A stretch of DNA of 64,000 nucleotides from assembly GCF_003634575.1 (NCBI RefSeq), contig NZ_RBLJ01000004.1, positions 682,001-746,000 on the forward strand, read 5' to 3'. A program made the translations under genes and the position numbers. Every line of letters begins with the position of its first letter. Position 1 is the stretch's first letter. The notes beneath the pieces are model-generated. The model was not told the DNA's origin, searched no databases, and saw nothing but the letters and a program-made list of their open reading frames with translations. The DNA comes from Photorhabdus asymbiotica. Lineage in GTDB: Bacteria; Pseudomonadota; Gammaproteobacteria; Enterobacterales; Enterobacteriaceae. Below are positions 26,468 through 36,672 of this stretch, in pieces.

Positions 26468-29095
26468 TTGATAATTAAAGGGTTAAAAATATGCATTATC
26501 GTACTGATATTGTTGATATTACTGGCATTAACTGTATGGTTTTCCGTCCCTTATTGGTTTCCTAAGGTTGCGGGTTATTGGTTACCTCAGGGAATGACAG
26601 TTTCATTGCAACAGCCAGAATGGAAAAATGGGGCTTTGCAACTAGACGATATTTCATTTCAAGTGAACGATTGTAAGCTTATTCGCATATCACAATTGTC
26701 CGCCAGTTACCCATATTCAGCCATAGACCAAGGTCATAACTGGAAATTAAATGCTTCAGCCATTAGCGGGGATATCAATTGCCTGAATCAGTTACCTAAA
26801 TCTGCGGAAAGTGTTTCTTCACTTTCCATCGCTGATGTTTTGTCTGCTATTCCACGGATGAGTTTGTCTGTGGATAATTTTTCTTTTAATCCATGGTCGG
26901 ATTTTGCTGGAAAACTCATATTCGATTCTTCTTCTCAGGAACAAAAACTGAGTTATCAGGGGAAGAATGTTAAATTGTTAGCTCATATTGATGATCAGGA
27001 AATGCTGATAGTTGATCAGTTGACAATTAAGTTACCAGAACAGGAAATCAGCCTTAACGGTGAAATGAGTTTACCCCTTGATTTAGACAAATTACCGGCT
27101 CAAGGCAAGGTTGACGGTGAAATTATTACCAATCAATATCCACGTCCGTTAAATATGACGTTAGGTTGGCAAAGTCAATCTGGCAAACTGACTATTAGAG
27201 AAAAAGGGACAGTAGTGCCTTTGGCTGAATTACCTTGGCAATTTAGCAAGCAACAGTTTTCTATCATTGATGGCAAATGGCAGTGGCTGAATGCGGAACA
27301 GCCTCTTGCTGGTGGAATTAATATTAAGATTGATCGTTGGCAACAAGGGTTAGATAACCTGCGGATTAGTGGCCGAATGAATCTGGTTACTCGGGGCAAA
27401 CATGGTAAAGCTAATATGGTGTTGACGGTAAGACCGAGTCGGATAAGTCCATTAAATATGGAACTTCCTTTTCAATTAACAGGTCAGATCAATGTGCAGG
27501 ATATGAGTATGGCAATGTCACTGCCTGCGGTAATTAATGGTTCGTTGGTTAATCCGAAAATTAATTTCCAGTCAGGCTCATTGCTCCGGGCTTGGGGACG
27601 TTTGTCTGATGAATTTATAGTTAAAGATATCCGATCACCACTAGCAGGTTCTTATCTGACACGCGAAGGTTTTACTGGGCGATTACAGGCAATTGTTAAT
27701 GCACAGCACGGTTACTGGGGAAAATTTCGTCTGCATCTTGACGGTCATGCAGAGAATTTTATGCCAGATAAAGGCCATTGGCACTGGCGCTACTGGGGGA
27801 ATGGCGATTTGCCACCACTACAGGCTAAATGGGATATCGCCGGAAAAGGGCACTGGAGTGATACACTGATTAGTGTCAATGAGCTGACAAGTGGTTTTGA
27901 TATTGTTAAATATGGCATGCTCCGAATGGATACACCGCGCCTGCAATTAACAAAACCACTACAATGGCAACGCTCAAAAAAATCTCCTGTTTTTGAGGGT
28001 AATTTGCAATTGACAGCGAAAGAAACTGCGTTTCGGTCTGGTGGTTTTTTACCGCCTTCTAAACTGGCAATAAAATTAACAGGGGAAAGCCCTAACAACT
28101 TTAGGCTTAATGGCGAGCTTTCATCAAAAAATATTGGACCGATTCCTTTTTATGGTCGCTGGGATGGAACAAGATTGCGCGGTGAAGCGCGTTGGCCAAC
28201 CCAATCCTTATTAGCATTTCAGTCATTGATACCTGAGAATTTAGGGATAAACCTGCGGCAAGGCGATCTTTATGCTCAGGCGGCTTTTTCTGCCGCACGG
28301 GGACAAGGTTTTGTTGCTGGCGGTCACTGGGTTGTAAAAAATGGGAGTATGTGGCTTAAAGATGGTGAGATCAGTGGCCTTGATTTTGTTTTACCGTGGC
28401 GGTTAAGAGACAGTATCTGGCAACTTGGCGTGAAATCGCCGGTTCAGCTAAGAGTGAAAACATTCAATAATCTGTTTGAAATGCATAACCTGACCGCTGA
28501 TTTACAGGGATTTTATCCTCCAACGGAACAAAAACCGCTGGAACTGAACAATGTCAGTGTGGATATATTGGATGGCCGTATCAGTCTGAATAAATTGAGG
28601 ATTCCTCAGCATAATGCGGCTATTCTGACACTTGATCGGCTGGAATTGAGCCGCCTTTTTACTGTGTTGAAAGTTAAACAGTTTGCTATGTCCGGCAAGA
28701 TTAGTGGAAAATTGCCATTGTTTCTTAATAATGAACGTTGGATAGTTGAGCAAGGCCGGATTACCAACACTGATTATATGACCTTACGTCTGGATAAAGA
28801 CACGATAGATTCCATTAATAAAGATAACATTTCCGCTGGTGCAGCAATGGATTGGTTACGTTATTTGGAAATCAATCGCTTATGGGCGCGAGCCAGTCTT
28901 AATAATTTAGGTATATTGACACTTAGCGCTGAGATTCATGGTGTGAATTCATTGATAGATAAAAAACGGCAAGTGAAGCTGAATTACAATCATGAAGAAA
29001 ATATCTTCCATTTATGGCGTAGTTTGCGGTTTGGTAATAATCTTGAGGATTGGCTACAGCAGAATATATCGATATTAAACGGGAGTGATAAATGA
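26468..29095 (+). CDS. ydbH: YdbH, AsmA-like intermembrane phospholipid transport protein
   Basis: 875 residues with a TTG start. A single N-terminal transmembrane helix (about 8-27) anchors a very long beta-rich AsmA-like periplasmic body. YdbH, TamB and YhdP redundantly carry phospholipids to the outer membrane in E. coli; YdbH works with the lipoprotein YnbE at the outer-membrane end and with YdbL. All three genes are here in order, with ynbE overlapping the ydbH stop. It is divergent from ldhA, as in E. coli. Confidence 0.92.
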   Translation: MIIKGLKICIIVLILLILLALTVWFSVPYWFPKVAGYWLPQGMTVSLQQPEWKNGALQLDDISFQVNDCKLIRISQLSASYPYSAIDQGHNWKLNASAISGDINCLNQLPKSAESVSSLSIADVLSAIPRMSLSVDNFSFNPWSDFAGKLIFDSSSQEQKLSYQGKNVKLLAHIDDQEMLIVDQLTIKLPEQEISLNGEMSLPLDLDKLPAQGKVDGEIITNQYPRPLNMTLGWQSQSGKLTIREKGTVVPLAELPWQFSKQQFSIIDGKWQWLNAEQPLAGGINIKIDRWQQGLDNLRISGRMNLVTRGKHGKANMVLTVRPSRISPLNMELPFQLTGQINVQDMSMAMSLPAVINGSLVNPKINFQSGSLLRAWGRLSDEFIVKDIRSPLAGSYLTREGFTGRLQAIVNAQHGYWGKFRLHLDGHAENFMPDKGHWHWRYWGNGDLPPLQAKWDIAGKGHWSDTLISVNELTSGFDIVKYGMLRMDTPRLQLTKPLQWQRSKKSPVFEGNLQLTAKETAFRSGGFLPPSKLAIKLTGESPNNFRLNGELSSKNIGPIPFYGRWDGTRLRGEARWPTQSLLAFQSLIPENLGINLRQGDLYAQAAFSAARGQGFVAGGHWVVKNGSMWLKDGEISGLDFVLPWRLRDSIWQLGVKSPVQLRVKTFNNLFEMHNLTADLQGFYPPTEQKPLELNNVSVDILDGRISLNKLRIPQHNAAILTLDRLELSRLFTVLKVKQFAMSGKISGKLPLFLNNERWIVEQGRITNTDYMTLRLDKDTIDSINKDNISAGAAMDWLRYLEINRLWARASLNNLGILTLSAEIHGVNSLIDKKRQVKLNYNHEENIFHLWRSLRFGNNLEDWLQQNISILNGSDK

Positions 29096-29289
29096 CAAAA
29101 CAAACCGGAGTAGGGTTGCTACTACTATCGATGAGTTCTCTGATACTGTCAGGTTGTGTGCGCCTTGAAGTAGCAACGCCTGAGAAGCCGATCAATATTA
29201 ATATGAATGTCAAAATTGAGCATGAAATTCATGTAAAGATAGACAAACAGATTGAAGAGATGCTCAAGAGTAATACAGGTTTATTCTAG
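29092..29289 (+). CDS. ynbE: YnbE lipoprotein, partner of YdbH
   Basis: 65 residues: signal peptide, lipobox LILSGC (Cys22), then a short segment with beta-strand character (INMNVKIEHEIHVKIDKQIE). The ATG overlaps the ydbH stop (ATGA), indicating translational coupling. In E. coli YnbE forms a stacked beta-strand assembly that joins YdbH to the outer membrane. Confidence 0.92.
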   Translation: MTKQTGVGLLLLSMSSLILSGCVRLEVATPEKPININMNVKIEHEIHVKIDKQIEEMLKSNTGLF

Positions 29290-29300
29290 GAGCTTAGCAT

Positions 29301-29633
29301 ATGAATATGAAAAAGAAATGTGCGGGCATATTACTGTTGGCTGGTGTATTGTTCAGCCCGTTCTCTGTAGGAATGACTCTGAATGAGGCAAAACAGCAAG
29401 GGCTGGTAGGTGAAACTTTCAGTGGTTATCTGGCTGTAGTGAAAACAGATATTCAGGCACAGGCTTTGGTGATAAAAATAAATCAGGCGCGTGAGAAAAA
29501 ATACGCAGAGGTTGCTACCAGTAATAACATTTCTACAGAACAAGTCGCTAAACTGGCGGGTGAAAAACTGGTAAATAGAGCAGAACCTGGAGAGTATGTA
29601 CAGGGTATTAATGGCCAATGGTTGAAAAAATAA
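29301..29633 (+). CDS. ydbL: YdbL (DUF1318), periplasmic regulator of the YdbH-YnbE bridge
   Basis: 110 residues with a signal peptide and the DUF1318 pattern MTLNEAKQQGLVGETFSGYLAVV and INQAREKKYAEVA. AGGAG lies nine bases before the start. YdbL is thought to act as a chaperone limiting YnbE multimerisation. Last gene of ydbH-ynbE-ydbL. Confidence 0.92.
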   Translation: MNMKKKCAGILLLAGVLFSPFSVGMTLNEAKQQGLVGETFSGYLAVVKTDIQAQALVIKINQAREKKYAEVATSNNISTEQVAKLAGEKLVNRAEPGEYVQGINGQWLKK

Positions 29634-29635
29634 AA

Positions 29636-29652
29636 GCGCGCCAGGTAGCGCG
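29636..29652 (+). terminator. Possible ydbL terminator
   Basis: Short GC-rich hairpin (GCGCG - CCAGGTA - CGCGC) three bases after the stop, followed by AAAATAC; no T tract. Confidence 0.35.
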
Positions 29653-29672
29653 CAAAATACAGCCAATATTAA

Positions 29673-29798
29673 TATACCCTTCATCCTTCAAGTTGCTGCT
29701 TTGTTGGCTGCTTTCACTCACCCCAGTCACATAGTTATCTATGCTCCTGGGGATTCGTTCACTTGCCGCCGCGCTGCAACTCGAAATCTATTGATATA
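29673..29798 (-). repeat. ERIC element (126 bp)
   Basis: Reverse-orientation copy, full length apart from one missing base near the right end (TTGATATA instead of TTGGGTATA). Confidence 0.9.
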
Positions 29799-29832
29799 GA
29801 TGAAGTAATGTGTGAATTATGAATAAAAATGA

Positions 29833-30447
<615 letters not shown>

Positions 30448-30705
30448 TTAAATTAACTTTTGAAGTTCACTTGTTAATCACGACGTCGTCATTCTATGAG
30501 TTATTACATTCTGGTAACAGATCAATATTTAGAGATTAGAATTCAAATTTATTGAATGACTTTACCCGTACCAATATCCATTCAATGAGTGCCGGCTGAA
30601 ATTATCTCCAATAAATAGGATGTGCTACTATGTTGCCAATAAAAACTGAGCCATCAATAAACACAGGCTAATCAGCAAAATAAGAAATAAAAGGACTAAT
30701 GTAAG

Positions 30706-33700
30706 GTGAAAGAATTTCAGAAAATCATTAATCGTCAGGCTGTCTGTCCAACAATTAAATATCCAGAAAACCTGCCTGTCAGCCAGAAGAAAGATGATAT
30801 TTATAAAGCTATCCGTGACCATCAGGTTGTGATTATCGCCGGCGAAACTGGTTCAGGTAAAACAACGCAGATTCCGAAAATCTGTCTTGAACTGGGAAGG
30901 GGAATAAAAGGATTAATTGGTCATACTCAACCCCGGCGACTGGCAGCTCGTGCAGTTGCTAATCGTTTGGCGGAGGAATTAGAAACTTCAGTAGGTTCAG
31001 CTGTAGGTTATAAAGTTCGTTTCAGTGACCATGTAGGCGATAATACATTGGTTAAGCTGATGACCGATGGTATTTTGTTGGCGGAACTGCAAAATGACAA
31101 ACTGCTTAAACAGTATGACACTCTGATTATTGATGAAGCACATGAACGTAGTTTGAATATTGATTTTATTCTGGGTTATTTGCGTCAGTTACTGCCAAAG
31201 CGTCCTGATTTGAAAGTCATCATCACTTCAGCGACTATCGATCCTGAGCGTTTTTCTCGCCATTTTAATCATGCGCCGATTATTGAAGTTTCCGGTCGAA
31301 CCTATCCGGTAGAAGTGCGTTATCGGCCTGTGATGGGGGATGATAATGATGGAGAACGGGATCAACTTGAAGCAATTATTGATGCTGTTGATGAGTTAGG
31401 GCATGAAGGACCTGGGGATATCCTGATATTTATGAGTGGTGAGCGGGAGATTCGCGATACCTCGGATGCTTTGAATAAACTGAATCTGCGTCATACCGAA
31501 GTATTGCCGCTGTTTGCGCGTCTTTCTAACAGTGATCAGAACCGGATTTTCCAGTCACACTCTGGCCGGAGGATTGTATTGGCAACTAACGTGGCAGAGA
31601 CATCTTTGACGGTACCGGGAATTAAGTATGTGATTGATACCGGCTATGCACGTATCAGTCGTTACAGTTATCGGACGAAAGTACAGAGATTGCCGATTGA
31701 ACCAATATCTCAGGCATCGGCAAATCAGCGAAAAGGGCGCTGCGGACGCGTATCTGATGGAATTTGTATCCGCCTGTATTCAGAAGATGATTTCCTTTCA
31801 CGGCCAGAATTTACTGATCCAGAAATCCTGCGTACTAATCTGGCATCGGTTATTTTGCAAATGACATCAATTGGTCTTGGGGACGTCAGTGCGTTCCCGT
31901 TTGTACAACCCCCTGATAAACGTAACATTCAGGATGGTGTACGACTTCTTGAGGAACTTGGTGCTATTGACCAGAAAACCACTGTTCAGGGTAATTACCG
32001 TCTTACCTCAATAGGACGCCAGCTTGCTCTGCTTCCCGTTGATCCTCGGTTGGCGCGTATGGTATTGGAAGCGCGCAATCATGGTTGTGTGCGTGAAGTG
32101 ATGGTTATTACTGCTGCGCTGTCTATTCAAGACCCAAGAGAAAGGCCGCTGGAGAAACAGCAGGCTTCCGACGAGAAGCATCGCCGATTTGCTGATAAAG
32201 ACTCAGATTTTATTGCATTCTTGAAATTATGGGATTTTTTGAAAGAGCAACAAAAGGCGCTATCTTCTACGCAATTCCGTAAATTGTGTCGTCAGGATTA
32301 TCTTAACTATCTGAGAGTCAGAGAATGGCAGGATATATATACCCAGCTCCGGCAAGTGGTGAAAGAAATTGGTTTACCGGTAAATAGCCAGGATGCAGAT
32401 TACCGCAGTATTCATGTTTCGTTACTTTCAGGATTGTTATCGCATATTGGCCAGAAAGATACAGATAAGCAGGAATATACAGGTGCCCGTAATGCGCGTT
32501 TTTCTATTTTTCCTGGCTCCGGTTTATTTAAAAAACCGCCTAAATGGGCAATGGTAGCGGAACTGGTTGAAACTAGTCGTTTGTGGGGGCGTATTGCTGC
32601 CAGAGTAGAGCCTGAGTGGGTTGAGCCGTTAGCGGTACATTTGGTGAAATATCATTACAGCGAGCCGCACTGGCAGAAATCGCAGGGTGCTGTAATGGCT
32701 AAGGAAAAAGTCACTTTATATGGTCTGCCAATTGTGGCTAGCCGTCAGGTTAATTACAGCAAAATAGACCCAATGCTTTGCCGTGAATTATTCATTCGTC
32801 ATGCGTTAGTGGAAGGAGATTGGCAAACCCGGCATGCATTTTTCCGCGCGAATTTAAAATTACGTGAAGAGGTTGAAGCGCTGGAACATAAATCCCGCCG
32901 TCGTGACATTCTGGTGGATGATGAAACCCTGTTCAGTTTTTATGATCAACGTATACCTCAGAGTGTAGTTTCTGCTCGCCATTTTGATCGCTGGTGGCAG
33001 AAGTCAGGGAAAGAACAGCCGGAGCTGCTCAACTTTGAAAAAAATATGTTGATCAGAGGTGATGCAGATAAAATCAGCGCATTAGATTATCCTAATTACT
33101 GGTACCAGAATTCACTGAAATTGCGGTTAAGCTACCAATTTGAACCGGGTACCGAAGCCGATGGTGTGACGGTTCATATTCCGTTGCCAGTGCTGAATCA
33201 GATTAAAGATGATGGATTTGACTGGCAGATCCCAGGTATTCGTTACGATCTCGTCGTTGCTCTCATTAAATCGTTGCCGAAACCGGTTCGTCGTAATTTT
33301 GTGCCTGCGCCAAACTATGCTCAGGCATTTATGGAGCGAGTATCTCAGCCACAATCTAGTTTACTGGATAGTCTTGAGAAAGAATTAAGGCGCATGACGG
33401 GTGTGACGGTGTCGCGTGATGATTGGCAGTTAGGACAAGTACCGGACCACCTTAAAATGACGTTCCGAATTGTAGGCGAGAAAAACCGAACTATTGCTGA
33501 AGGCAAAGATTTATCTGCACTGAAATTCCGCTTGAAAGACAAAGTTCAGCAGACACTTTCAGCTGTAGCTGATGATGGTATTGAACAGAGTGGGTTACAT
33601 ATCTGGAGCTTTGGTGAATTACCGGAACGGTATGAGCAAAAGCGTGGGGGCTATTCCGTCAAAGCCTTTCCGGCATTAGTGGATGAGAAGGAGAGTATTG

Positions 33701-34449
33701 GTATCAAATTGTTTGAAACTGAACTGGAACAACAGATTGCCATGTGGGAAGGTACTCGCCGTTTGCTGTTACTAAATATTCCTTCACCAATTAAATACTT
33801 ACATGAGAAATTGCCGAATAAATCCAAATTGGGTCTCTATTTTAATCCTTATGGCAAAGTGCTGGATCTCATCGACGATTGTATCTCTTGTGGTGTGGAT
33901 AAATTGATGGCAGGGCATGGTGGGCTAGTTTGGAATGAGCAGGCTTTTATTCAGTTACAGGATAAGGTTCGGGCTGAGTTGAACGATACGGTTGTGGAAA
34001 TTGCTAAGCAGGTAGAACAGGTACTCACTACCGTTTTTGCGATTAACAAACGTCTTAAAGGCCGAGTCGATATCTCACTGGCGCTGGCGTTATCTGATAT
34101 TAAAGCACAGATTTCTGGTTTGGTTTTCAGAGGATTTGTCACCGCTAATGGCTGGAAGCGTTTGCCAGATATTTTGCGTTATTTGCATGGTATTGAGCGT
34201 CGTTTGGAAAAATTGGCGATTGACCCACATCGGGACCGGGCGCAAATGGGGCGTGTTGAGAATGTTCAGCAACAATGGCAGCAATGGTTGGTGAAATTAT
34301 CGCTGCAACAGAAACAGCAGACTGAGGTACAAGAAATTCGTTGGATGATAGAAGAGTTGCGAATTAGTTTGTTTGCTCAGCAACTGGGTACACCCTATCC
34401 GGTATCAGATAAACGAATTTTGCAAACAATGGAGCAAATTGCTTCCTGA
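30706..34449 (+). CDS. hrpA: HrpA, ATP-dependent RNA helicase
   Basis: 1247 residues, GTG start. DEAH-box motifs: Walker A GETGSGKTTQ (about residue 47), DEAHERS, TSATIDPERFS, and QRKGRCGRVSDG in motif VI, followed by the HA2/OB-like regions and the long HrpA-specific C-terminus. E. coli HrpA is about 1300 residues; the first 50 or so are absent here. An in-frame stop at 30697 excludes a longer start. Alignment resumes at YPENLPVSQKKDDI. HrpA unwinds RNA and rescues stalled or collided ribosomes, with a role in daa fimbrial mRNA processing reported in E. coli. Confidence 0.95.
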   Translation: MKEFQKIINRQAVCPTIKYPENLPVSQKKDDIYKAIRDHQVVIIAGETGSGKTTQIPKICLELGRGIKGLIGHTQPRRLAARAVANRLAEELETSVGSAVGYKVRFSDHVGDNTLVKLMTDGILLAELQNDKLLKQYDTLIIDEAHERSLNIDFILGYLRQLLPKRPDLKVIITSATIDPERFSRHFNHAPIIEVSGRTYPVEVRYRPVMGDDNDGERDQLEAIIDAVDELGHEGPGDILIFMSGEREIRDTSDALNKLNLRHTEVLPLFARLSNSDQNRIFQSHSGRRIVLATNVAETSLTVPGIKYVIDTGYARISRYSYRTKVQRLPIEPISQASANQRKGRCGRVSDGICIRLYSEDDFLSRPEFTDPEILRTNLASVILQMTSIGLGDVSAFPFVQPPDKRNIQDGVRLLEELGAIDQKTTVQGNYRLTSIGRQLALLPVDPRLARMVLEARNHGCVREVMVITAALSIQDPRERPLEKQQASDEKHRRFADKDSDFIAFLKLWDFLKEQQKALSSTQFRKLCRQDYLNYLRVREWQDIYTQLRQVVKEIGLPVNSQDADYRSIHVSLLSGLLSHIGQKDTDKQEYTGARNARFSIFPGSGLFKKPPKWAMVAELVETSRLWGRIAARVEPEWVEPLAVHLVKYHYSEPHWQKSQGAVMAKEKVTLYGLPIVASRQVNYSKIDPMLCRELFIRHALVEGDWQTRHAFFRANLKLREEVEALEHKSRRRDILVDDETLFSFYDQRIPQSVVSARHFDRWWQKSGKEQPELLNFEKNMLIRGDADKISALDYPNYWYQNSLKLRLSYQFEPGTEADGVTVHIPLPVLNQIKDDGFDWQIPGIRYDLVVALIKSLPKPVRRNFVPAPNYAQAFMERVSQPQSSLLDSLEKELRRMTGVTVSRDDWQLGQVPDHLKMTFRIVGEKNRTIAEGKDLSALKFRLKDKVQQTLSAVADDGIEQSGLHIWSFGELPERYEQKRGGYSVKAFPALVDEKESIGIKLFETELEQQIAMWEGTRRLLLLNIPSPIKYLHEKLPNKSKLGLYFNPYGKVLDLIDDCISCGVDKLMAGHGGLVWNEQAFIQLQDKVRAELNDTVVEIAKQVEQVLTTVFAINKRLKGRVDISLALALSDIKAQISGLVFRGFVTANGWKRLPDILRYLHGIERRLEKLAIDPHRDRAQMGRVENVQQQWQQWLVKLSLQQKQQTEVQEIRWMIEELRISLFAQQLGTPYPVSDKRILQTMEQIAS

Positions 34450-34473
34450 GGAAAAGAAAAGCCAGAGACTGCT

Positions 34474-34600
34474 TATACCCTTTATCTTTCAAGTTGCAGC
34501 TTTGTTGGCTGCATTCACTCACCCCGGTCACAGAGTTATCTATGCTCCCGGGGATTCGCTCCCTTGCCGCCGCGCTGCAATTTGAAATCTATTGGGTATA
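34474..34600 (-). repeat. ERIC element (127 bp)
   Basis: Full-length reverse-orientation copy 24 bases after hrpA. By eye it is the same sequence base for base as the copy at 34976-35102. Confidence 0.93.
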
Positions 34601-34975
34601 TAACTACTAAAATACAGATAATGAGTCTCAGATTCTTCAATGTAATTTAACGGTTTTTTATTATACTCATGGCCCACGATTTTTTCATTTGTCTAACATG
34701 TAATATGGGAACCGGCTCCAAATTTTATGTAACTGTATCATTATAATGCCTGAATTTATTAGAGTCTTTAATAGCAATTTTTTGAGTCAGATATCTCTAC
34801 CTATTATATTGACTTGAATTCACTACAATGAGGGGATGATAGAAGAAATAGTCATTATCATATTAATAGTGATGATGACGAAATATAATCAATAAGTTAT
34901 TGTTGTTGATTTCGTGATATGTAAAAAGTTATTTCTTGATAATTTAATTATATCAATGACATACCTGATATGATA

Positions 34976-35102
34976 TATACCCTTTATCTTTCAAGTTGCA
35001 GCTTTGTTGGCTGCATTCACTCACCCCGGTCACAGAGTTATCTATGCTCCCGGGGATTCGCTCCCTTGCCGCCGCGCTGCAATTTGAAATCTATTGGGTA
35101 TA
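34976..35102 (-). repeat. ERIC element (127 bp), identical to previous copy
   Basis: Full-length, same orientation and, by eye, identical sequence to the element about 500 bases to the left; other copies in the window differ at several positions. Confidence 0.93.
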
Positions 35103-35241
35103 GAATTATCTGAACTATTATAGCAACCACCAATTAGTAGTCTATTTTAACCTTAAGTTAAGGGTGGCTCAAATAATACCTTTTCTTACATTATTGTGTG
35201 GGCTATTATTACCAAATGGTAGTAAGTGATAAGGGGGAGTT

Positions 35242-35460
35242 ATGAACACAGTTTATAAAGCGCATTTCGGTGATCGGCAAACTAGTTTTGTTGTAAAAGT
35301 CACTCATGATGACGTCTGGATTGCTGAATGTGATGAATTAGGGTTAGTAACCGAAGCCAAAACCTATGATGAATTGACAGCACGAGTATGGGAGATAGTT
35401 CCAGAGTTATACGAGATGAATGGGCTTGGTAATAATCCTGATGCGATGAAAATTATGTAA
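35242..35460 (+). CDS. DUF1902 (HicB-like) small protein
   Basis: 72 residues matching the DUF1902 pattern (FVVKVTHDDVWIAECDELGLVTEAKTYDELTARVWEIVPELYEMN), the partial RNase-H-like fold shared with HicB antitoxins. AAGGGGGAG precedes the ATG. No HicA-type toxin is next to it, so it is either an orphan antitoxin or a stand-alone regulator. Confidence 0.75.
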   Translation: MNTVYKAHFGDRQTSFVVKVTHDDVWIAECDELGLVTEAKTYDELTARVWEIVPELYEMNGLGNNPDAMKIM

Positions 35461-35574
35461 AAATAACTATAGCCACCCAAGTATATATAATAAATCTCGA
35501 ATTTTTCAATGTAATTAATAAATTATTATTGTTGATTTATTGATATGTAAAAGGTTATTTCCTAATAATAATGA

Positions 35575-35599
35575 AAGGCCATTTTCTTGGCCTTCTTTT
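35575..35599. terminator. Bidirectional terminator between DUF1902 gene and hcp
   Basis: AAGGCCA - TTTTCT - TGGCCTT with CTTTTC after it on the plus strand and TCATTATTATT on the minus strand, between convergent genes. Confidence 0.65.
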
Positions 35600-35608
35600 C
35601 TATGTGAT

Positions 35609-36094
35609 TTAAACTCTCTCATTCCAGCTATCAGAATGAATTATATTTCCAGTATTATACTTCCAGATGATTTTTTCGTAGCGAAGTTCAACGATTTCCA
35701 TATGATTGAATTTTTCTTTTGATGCATACTTTATATCGAACATAACAGGAACAATATTAACCACTTTTACATTTTCCATGAAAGTATTGAAATACTCTTT
35801 TTCTTGTCCATGTTCATTTATTTTATACCATTTTAACTCTGCTGATTTTAATGTTTGCCCTGTGGTTAGTGCCTTATAAAGATAGGGTGATGACGAGTCA
35901 ATTTCTTTTTCAATCATAAATGGGAGATGTTTCCTCGTTCCAGTCAATTTTCCCGTATTATCATCATTGGCGATACTGACACTATGATGAAGACCCAAAA
36001 CCTCAATACTGCCTTCTCTACCATAGACATCAACAGAACCTTTAATATCTGATCCGCCATCGTCTTTTATGTACATATAGAGAGGAATAGCCAT
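35609..36094 (-). CDS. hcp: Hcp, T6SS tube protein
   Basis: 161 residues of the Hcp1 family: MAIPLYMYIKDDGGSDIKGSVDV at the start, then HSVSIANDD...GKLTGTRKHLPFMIEKEIDSSSPYLYKAL and LRYEKIIWKYNTGN near the end. Hexameric rings stack into the T6SS tube and also carry small effectors in the lumen. It is last in a four-gene minus-strand cassette behind a Tlde1-like effector and two immunity candidates (2-base gap to the preceding gene; GGAG ribosome site). Confidence 0.93.
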   Translation of the reverse strand: MAIPLYMYIKDDGGSDIKGSVDVYGREGSIEVLGLHHSVSIANDDNTGKLTGTRKHLPFMIEKEIDSSSPYLYKALTTGQTLKSAELKWYKINEHGQEKEYFNTFMENVKVVNIVPVMFDIKYASKEKFNHMEIVELRYEKIIWKYNTGNIIHSDSWNERV

Positions 36095-36096
36095 CG

Positions 36097-36624
36097 TTAA
36101 TCTCCTTCAGAAAATGATTTTGAATTACCAGTAGTAGAAATAAGTTTTTGTAAGCATTTTTCACCGCCTTTGTTTTTATACAGTGCACGAATACTGTCAA
36201 CGACATATTGATTTAATTCTGCTTCTGTTCCTTGATAAAAGGGTAGTGAACATACAGAGTCAGTGCTAATTGAAATACTAGAGTCATCAAGAATAGATAA
36301 TACTCCGTTTACGTTTTTCGGTAATGCAGTAGCTAACGCTGTTGATAACGTTTCTGATGAATGGGCGTCGCTGCCTTTTACAAGTAGAGGAGCTACTTTG
36401 AGCCACACTATATCTCCACTTGCAATATGATCTGTTATATAATCCCATTCTCCGTTGTCTCCTTCTGGCATATTTGCAATTACTGCTCTTGCACCTTGCT
36501 GTTTTATTTTCAATGTCAATTGCTCTGGTGTTAAATTCGGATATGGATTTTTAGCTATAATATGGCGATCTACGGCTAGTGAATAGAATGATGCCAGCAT
36601 TAAAAGCAAAATCAGTTTTTTCAT
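36097..36624 (-). CDS. Periplasmic immunity candidate, copy 2 of a paralogous pair
   Basis: 175 residues with an N-terminal signal peptide and an exported domain starting RHIIAKNPYPNLTPEQLTLKIKQQGARAV. It is clearly paralogous to the next upstream gene: shared SVCSLPFYQGTEAELNQY and the spacing of WDYI..HI.SG...WLK and ALPKN....LS.L.D. Two conserved Cys (in SVCSLPF and near the C-terminus) probably form a disulphide. Position between a peptidoglycan-targeting effector and Hcp makes immunity against that effector, or an allele of it, the likely role. I do not recognise a named family with certainty. Confidence 0.7.
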   Translation of the reverse strand: MKKLILLLMLASFYSLAVDRHIIAKNPYPNLTPEQLTLKIKQQGARAVIANMPEGDNGEWDYITDHIASGDIVWLKVAPLLVKGSDAHSSETLSTALATALPKNVNGVLSILDDSSISISTDSVCSLPFYQGTEAELNQYVVDSIRALYKNKGGEKCLQKLISTTGNSKSFSEGD

Positions 36625-36672
36625 TTGACCACCAGAATTGTATCTTGAAAAGGGAATGTCTAAATACCATGA

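Larger units (their letters stand above)
34450..35241. other. ERIC-bearing intergenic stretch
   Basis: About 790 AT-rich bases between hrpA and the DUF1902 gene. It holds two ERIC copies of apparently identical sequence (annotated separately) and no supported gene. Confidence 0.6.
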
